A stretch of 9,661 nt of DNA, taken from UBA1413 sp964349885 (GTDB lineage: Bacteria > Bacteroidota > Bacteroidia > Bacteroidales > Prolixibacteraceae). The DNA lies in assembly GCA_964349885.1 (NCBI GenBank), contig CAYGIQ010000100.1, forward strand, positions 1-9,661, read 5' to 3'. Both the position numbers and the translations under genes were made by a program. Position 1 is the stretch's first letter. Each line of letters begins with the position of its first letter. Of the stretch, positions 7,369 through 9,661 are shown piece after piece. The notes below the pieces were generated by a model. The model did no database searches and was not told where the DNA came from. It was given only the letters and a program-made list of their open reading frames with translations.

Positions 7369-7949
7369 GGATTCGACTTGACTGCATGGTTATAGCAGCT
7401 GCGACACAGCGGTTCGTAAATATCTTTTTCGCCCAACAGTATCACCTGCTCCTTGGTGGTGGTACGGTGCGAAAACTGAGCAATGGAACCACACCGCATA
7501 CAAATGGCATGCACCTTGGTAACATAGTCGGCCACTGCCATTAATCCGGGTATTGGGCCGAAAGGTTCCCCTCTGAAGTCCATATCGAGGCCTGCCACAA
7601 TGACCCGGGCCCCTTGGTTGGCGAGTTGCTTTGCAACATTCACCAGGTGCTTGTCGAAAAACTGTGCTTCGTCAATGGCCACCACATCTGCATCGTTGAC
7701 CAGTAAGAGAATGTTCGACGCGTTCTCAACAGGAGTGGAAGGAATCGCATTCTCATCGTGCGAAACTACATCGTGGGCCGAAAAGCGCACATCGATGGCA
7801 GGTTTAAAAATCTCTACGCGTTGCTGTGCTATTCGGGCACGCTTTATTCTCCGGATCAGCTCTTCAGTTTTTCCTGAAAACATTGAGCCACAAATAACTT
7901 CGATGGTGCCGGTGCGCTTTGTGTGATTTAATTCCCGTTCGATAAACAT
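7365..7949 (-). CDS. tdk: Thymidine kinase
   Basis: Phosphorylates thymidine (and deoxyuridine) with ATP in pyrimidine salvage. It is a 194-residue type II thymidine kinase. The P-loop GSMFSGKT is at 21-28, the IDEAQFF block at 92-98 carries the catalytic glutamate (94), and GLDMDFRGEPFGP (120-132) follows. The zinc-binding lasso domain has two CxxC pairs (Cys150/Cys153 and Cys182/Cys185), with FSHRTT between them. Length and motifs are normal for the family. I chose the ATG at 7949 over an upstream in-frame GTG at 7985, because the extra 12 residues do not fit the family N-terminus, which usually begins about 14-16 residues before the IEVICGSMFSGKT block. It is the first gene of a two-gene unit with murF-alr. 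Confidence 0.94.
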   Translation of the reverse strand: MFIERELNHTKRTGTIEVICGSMFSGKTEELIRRIKRARIAQQRVEIFKPAIDVRFSAHDVVSHDENAIPSTPVENASNILLLVNDADVVAIDEAQFFDKHLVNVAKQLANQGARVIVAGLDMDFRGEPFGPIPGLMAVADYVTKVHAICMRCGSIAQFSHRTTTKEQVILLGEKDIYEPLCRSCYNHAVKSNP

Positions 7950-7988
7950 GGCTTGGGTGAAATAAGAAATTAGTACTTTTACCACCTA

Positions 7989-8008
7989 TACTTTGGGTAC
8001 ACAAAGTA
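7989..8008. repeat. Perfect 7-bp inverted repeat in the tdk divergent promoter region
   Basis: TACTTTG (7989-7995) and its exact reverse complement CAAAGTA (8002-8008) flank the 6-base spacer GGTACA, which itself contains GTAC. Each arm resembles a -7 box (TTACTTTG on the minus strand at 8009-8002, one mismatch to TAnnTTTG). The repeat sits 40 bases from each start codon, centrally between tdk and the plus-strand gene at 8049. It could be an operator for a dimeric regulator or two mirror-image promoter elements. Confidence 0.45.
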
Positions 8009-8048
8009 AACGAAAAGAACAAAAAAATCGGAGAAAACATTCCTCAAC

Positions 8049-8861
8049 ATGGATATTAAGCGGGTACTACAGGTTTTATTGCGCGATATTGCTGATTTGC
8101 AGCAATTTGTAGAAGAGGTAAAAAACGAGGCATCTCTGGGGGCCACCGATTTGGAGCTGATTCATACCCGACTGTCGGGGATAATGCATATGCTCGAACG
8201 TTCGGCCGAAGGGGTTGGTGAATTGCAGCGTCAATTAAATGCTGCAGAACATCGGGCAGAGGCATTGGCAGCTGTCAAGATTCCGGCTTCTGAAGTTGTA
8301 AAGGTTGAGACGGAGGTTTCAAAGATGGCTGAAACCCCGGTTGCGCAGCCGGCGGTAAAAGTGCCAAAAGTGGCTGGGGTAAGGCTTGCGGAGGTTGCGT
8401 TGGATGCTGCTGTTTCAGAAGATGAAGTTGCAGTAATTCCAGCTGAGGTGTTGGAATCTGTTGCTGTGGTTGAGACTAAGGAAATGGATGTGCCGGTACA
8501 GGAATCTTCTGGCGATGGTGTCGATTTGGTTGAAATTTCAGGTGATCATCCGGTTTTGGGTGAGAAGTTCATTCAGGGCAAATCCTTAAACGATCTGTTG
8601 GTAGAGCAGAGCAAAGGCGATAGTAAATACAGCCATATGCCCATTACAAATCTGCAGGCTGCGGTGGGTATAAACGATCGATTTCTGTTTACAAGAGAGC
8701 TTTTCGACGGAAGTGCCCAACACTATCAGGAAACCATGGCGCGGCTCGATGGAATGCAAAATTTGCAGGAGGCTGCAGCGTTTCTTCGTGCTACCTACAC
8801 ATGGAAAAAGAGCGATACCAGTTTGAAATTTATCGAGCTGGTGCGGCGTCGTTTTCAATAG
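8049..8861 (+). CDS. Conserved hypothetical protein, helical N-terminus, acidic linker and conserved C-terminal domain
   Basis: A 270-residue protein of unknown function that contains no cysteine. Residues 1-75 are predicted mostly helical and may form a coiled coil (MDIKRVLQVLLRDIADLQQF, then HTRLSGIMHMLERSAEGVGELQRQL). Residues about 76-165 are a Val/Ala/Glu/Pro-rich low-complexity stretch, probably disordered. Residues about 166-190 hold a short motif, HPVLGEKFIQGKSLNDLL, and residues 195-270 a compact domain (NLQAAVGINDRFLFTREL, ending FIELVRRRF). From memory, proteins with an IGINDRFLF-RELF C-terminus are widespread in Bacteroidota without assigned function; I could not check this here. 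There is no signal peptide or membrane segment, so it is probably cytoplasmic. It is divergent from tdk and lies 54 bases upstream of rsmI on the same strand. Confidence 0.85.
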   Translation: MDIKRVLQVLLRDIADLQQFVEEVKNEASLGATDLELIHTRLSGIMHMLERSAEGVGELQRQLNAAEHRAEALAAVKIPASEVVKVETEVSKMAETPVAQPAVKVPKVAGVRLAEVALDAAVSEDEVAVIPAEVLESVAVVETKEMDVPVQESSGDGVDLVEISGDHPVLGEKFIQGKSLNDLLVEQSKGDSKYSHMPITNLQAAVGINDRFLFTRELFDGSAQHYQETMARLDGMQNLQEAAAFLRATYTWKKSDTSLKFIELVRRRFQ

Positions 8862-8915
8862 GAATGGCCGCAAGTAGGCCTTGCTGATCGAGATAAACCG
8901 ACCAAACCAGTTACT

Positions 8916-9635
8916 ATGTCAACAAGCGGAAAGCTATACATTGTGCCTACCCCTATAGGCAACCTCGACGACATTACCCTCCGTGCCTTGAAGGTGCTTT
9001 CGGGCGCTGCATGGGTACTGGCTGAGGATACTCGGGTATCATCGAGGCTAATGGCGCACTATAAAATTGAAACCCGGTTGATGGCGCACCACAAATTCAA
9101 TGAGCATGCAACGGTGGGCAAGGTGGCGGCAATGGTGGAGGGAGGCCAGGATGTTGCCCTCATTTCTGATGCGGGTACCCCCGGAATCTCAGATCCTGGT
9201 TTTTTATTGGTGAGGACCTGTTTAGAGCGTGGTCTCGAGGTAGAGTGTTTGCCGGGAGCCACCGCCTTTGTGCCGGCTCTGGTGGAGTCGGGTTTGCCTG
9301 CCGACCGGTTTGTTTTCGAGGGGTTTTTACCACAGAAAAAGGGCCGGCAAAAGAGGTTGCTCGCCTTGGCAGAGGAACCGCGCACCATCATCTTTTACGA
9401 GTCGCCGCATCGGGTGGTGAAGCTACTGACAGAGTTGAGAGCGGTTTTTGGACCCGATAGGACGTGTAGTATAAGCCGCGAAATTTCGAAGCTGTTTGGC
9501 GAAACGGTTCGGGGTACAATAGTGGAGATGCTGGATCATTTTACGGAAAAGCCGCCTCGTGGAGAGTTTGTGATAGTGGTAGGAGGCTGGCAGCGAGGGC
9601 GCGACGAAGGGGCCGATGCTCAGGAGGAGGCGTGA
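8916..9635 (+). CDS. rsmI: 16S rRNA (cytidine(1402)-2'-O)-methyltransferase RsmI
   Basis: Methylates the 2'-OH of C1402 in the decoding centre of 16S rRNA with S-adenosylmethionine. The 239-residue protein belongs to the tetrapyrrole methylase fold. Landmarks are GKLYIVPTPIGNLDDITLRA (5-24), LAEDTR (35-40), the SAM-binding SDAGTPGISDPG (84-95), CLPGATAFVPALVESGLP (111-128), FEGFLPQKKGRQKRL (134-148), FYESPHR (160-166), SREISKLFGETVRG (187-200) and the C-terminal GEFVIVVGG (216-224). It lacks the roughly 45-residue C-terminal extension of the Escherichia coli enzyme; shorter versions are usual in other phyla, so this is not taken as truncation. The ATG at 8916 gives the family N-terminus. The stop overlaps the presumed start of the next gene. 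Confidence 0.95.
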   Translation: MSTSGKLYIVPTPIGNLDDITLRALKVLSGAAWVLAEDTRVSSRLMAHYKIETRLMAHHKFNEHATVGKVAAMVEGGQDVALISDAGTPGISDPGFLLVRTCLERGLEVECLPGATAFVPALVESGLPADRFVFEGFLPQKKGRQKRLLALAEEPRTIIFYESPHRVVKLLTELRAVFGPDRTCSISREISKLFGETVRGTIVEMLDHFTEKPPRGEFVIVVGGWQRGRDEGADAQEEA

Positions 9636-9661
9636 AAAAGAACTACTATCAGAAACTGAAT
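9632..9661 (+). CDS. Start of a further gene, ten codons only
   Basis: A GTG at 9632-9634 overlaps the rsmI stop codon as GTGA and opens a frame that reads MKKNYYQKLN to the window edge. A strong purine-rich Shine-Dalgarno-like run, AGGAGGAGG (9622-9630), lies immediately upstream, the clearest ribosome binding site in the window. The Met-Lys-Lys start is typical of many Bacteroidota proteins. Too little is visible to name a product. It may be translationally coupled to rsmI. Confidence 0.4.
   Translation, partial: MKKNYYQKLN

Noticed and set aside
7950..7985. An upstream GTG start for thymidine kinase
   Set aside because: The ATG at 7949 gives the usual family N-terminus, and the extra 12 residues have no counterpart that I recognise.
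8276..8545. Low-complexity linker as a tandem repeat or transferred segment
   Set aside because: No repeat unit is evident; the bias towards Val, Ala, Glu and Pro codons fits a disordered linker in frame with conserved ends.
8862..8915. GGCC pair (8866-8869 and 8877-8880) as a hairpin before rsmI
   Set aside because: A stem of four bases with no T-run is too weak to call a terminator, and read-through into rsmI is plausible.
9045..9095. Repeated peptide RLMAHYK / RLMAHHK within rsmI
   Set aside because: Looks like a small duplication, but the segment has the normal length and alignment for RsmI after the EDTR motif, so the similarity is probably chance.

Overview
This window looks like an ordinary chromosomal stretch from a member of the Bacteroidota, most likely Bacteroidales or a close order. 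The evidence is the gene content (a GldB lipoprotein, a fused MurF-alanine racemase, a Bacteroides-type thymidine kinase, a DUF1080 lipoprotein), the near absence of Shine-Dalgarno sequences before most starts, and several exact matches to the Bacteroidota -7 promoter box TAnnTTTG. Base composition is close to balanced and no part looks recently acquired. I saw no tRNA, rRNA, CRISPR array, insertion sequence, phage gene or toxin-antitoxin pair.

Left part (1-2400). The 5' end of a 6-phosphofructokinase gene runs off the left edge on the minus strand. It is divergent from a lipoprotein of the 3-keto-disaccharide hydrolase (DUF1080) family, and the two promoters overlap in a 140-bp gap. The DUF1080 gene ends in a hairpin terminator and converges on gldB (minus strand). 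gldB is in turn divergent from nadE across a 210-bp gap.

Centre (2400-4893). nadE encodes a glutamine-dependent NAD+ synthetase with both catalytic domains intact. After a short gap with a -7 box comes a Crp/Fnr-family regulator that lacks the cysteine cluster of FNR.

Right part (4894-9661). A minus-strand pair, tdk followed by murF-alr, is translationally coupled by an ATGA overlap; it joins thymidine salvage to cell-wall precursor synthesis (D-alanine supply and addition of D-Ala-D-Ala to the UDP-MurNAc-peptide). Divergent from tdk is a plus-strand group: an uncharacterised three-part protein, rsmI (16S rRNA C1402 2'-O-methyltransferase), and the first ten codons of a further gene that overlaps the rsmI stop.

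The genes are mainly housekeeping: glycolysis, NAD synthesis, peptidoglycan, nucleotide salvage and rRNA modification. I found no convincing new multi-gene system. The best leads are the uncharacterised protein at 8049-8861, a perfect 7-bp inverted repeat between it and tdk, and the overlapping divergent promoters at 251-296. The longest stretch without a gene is 210 bases (2190-2399).
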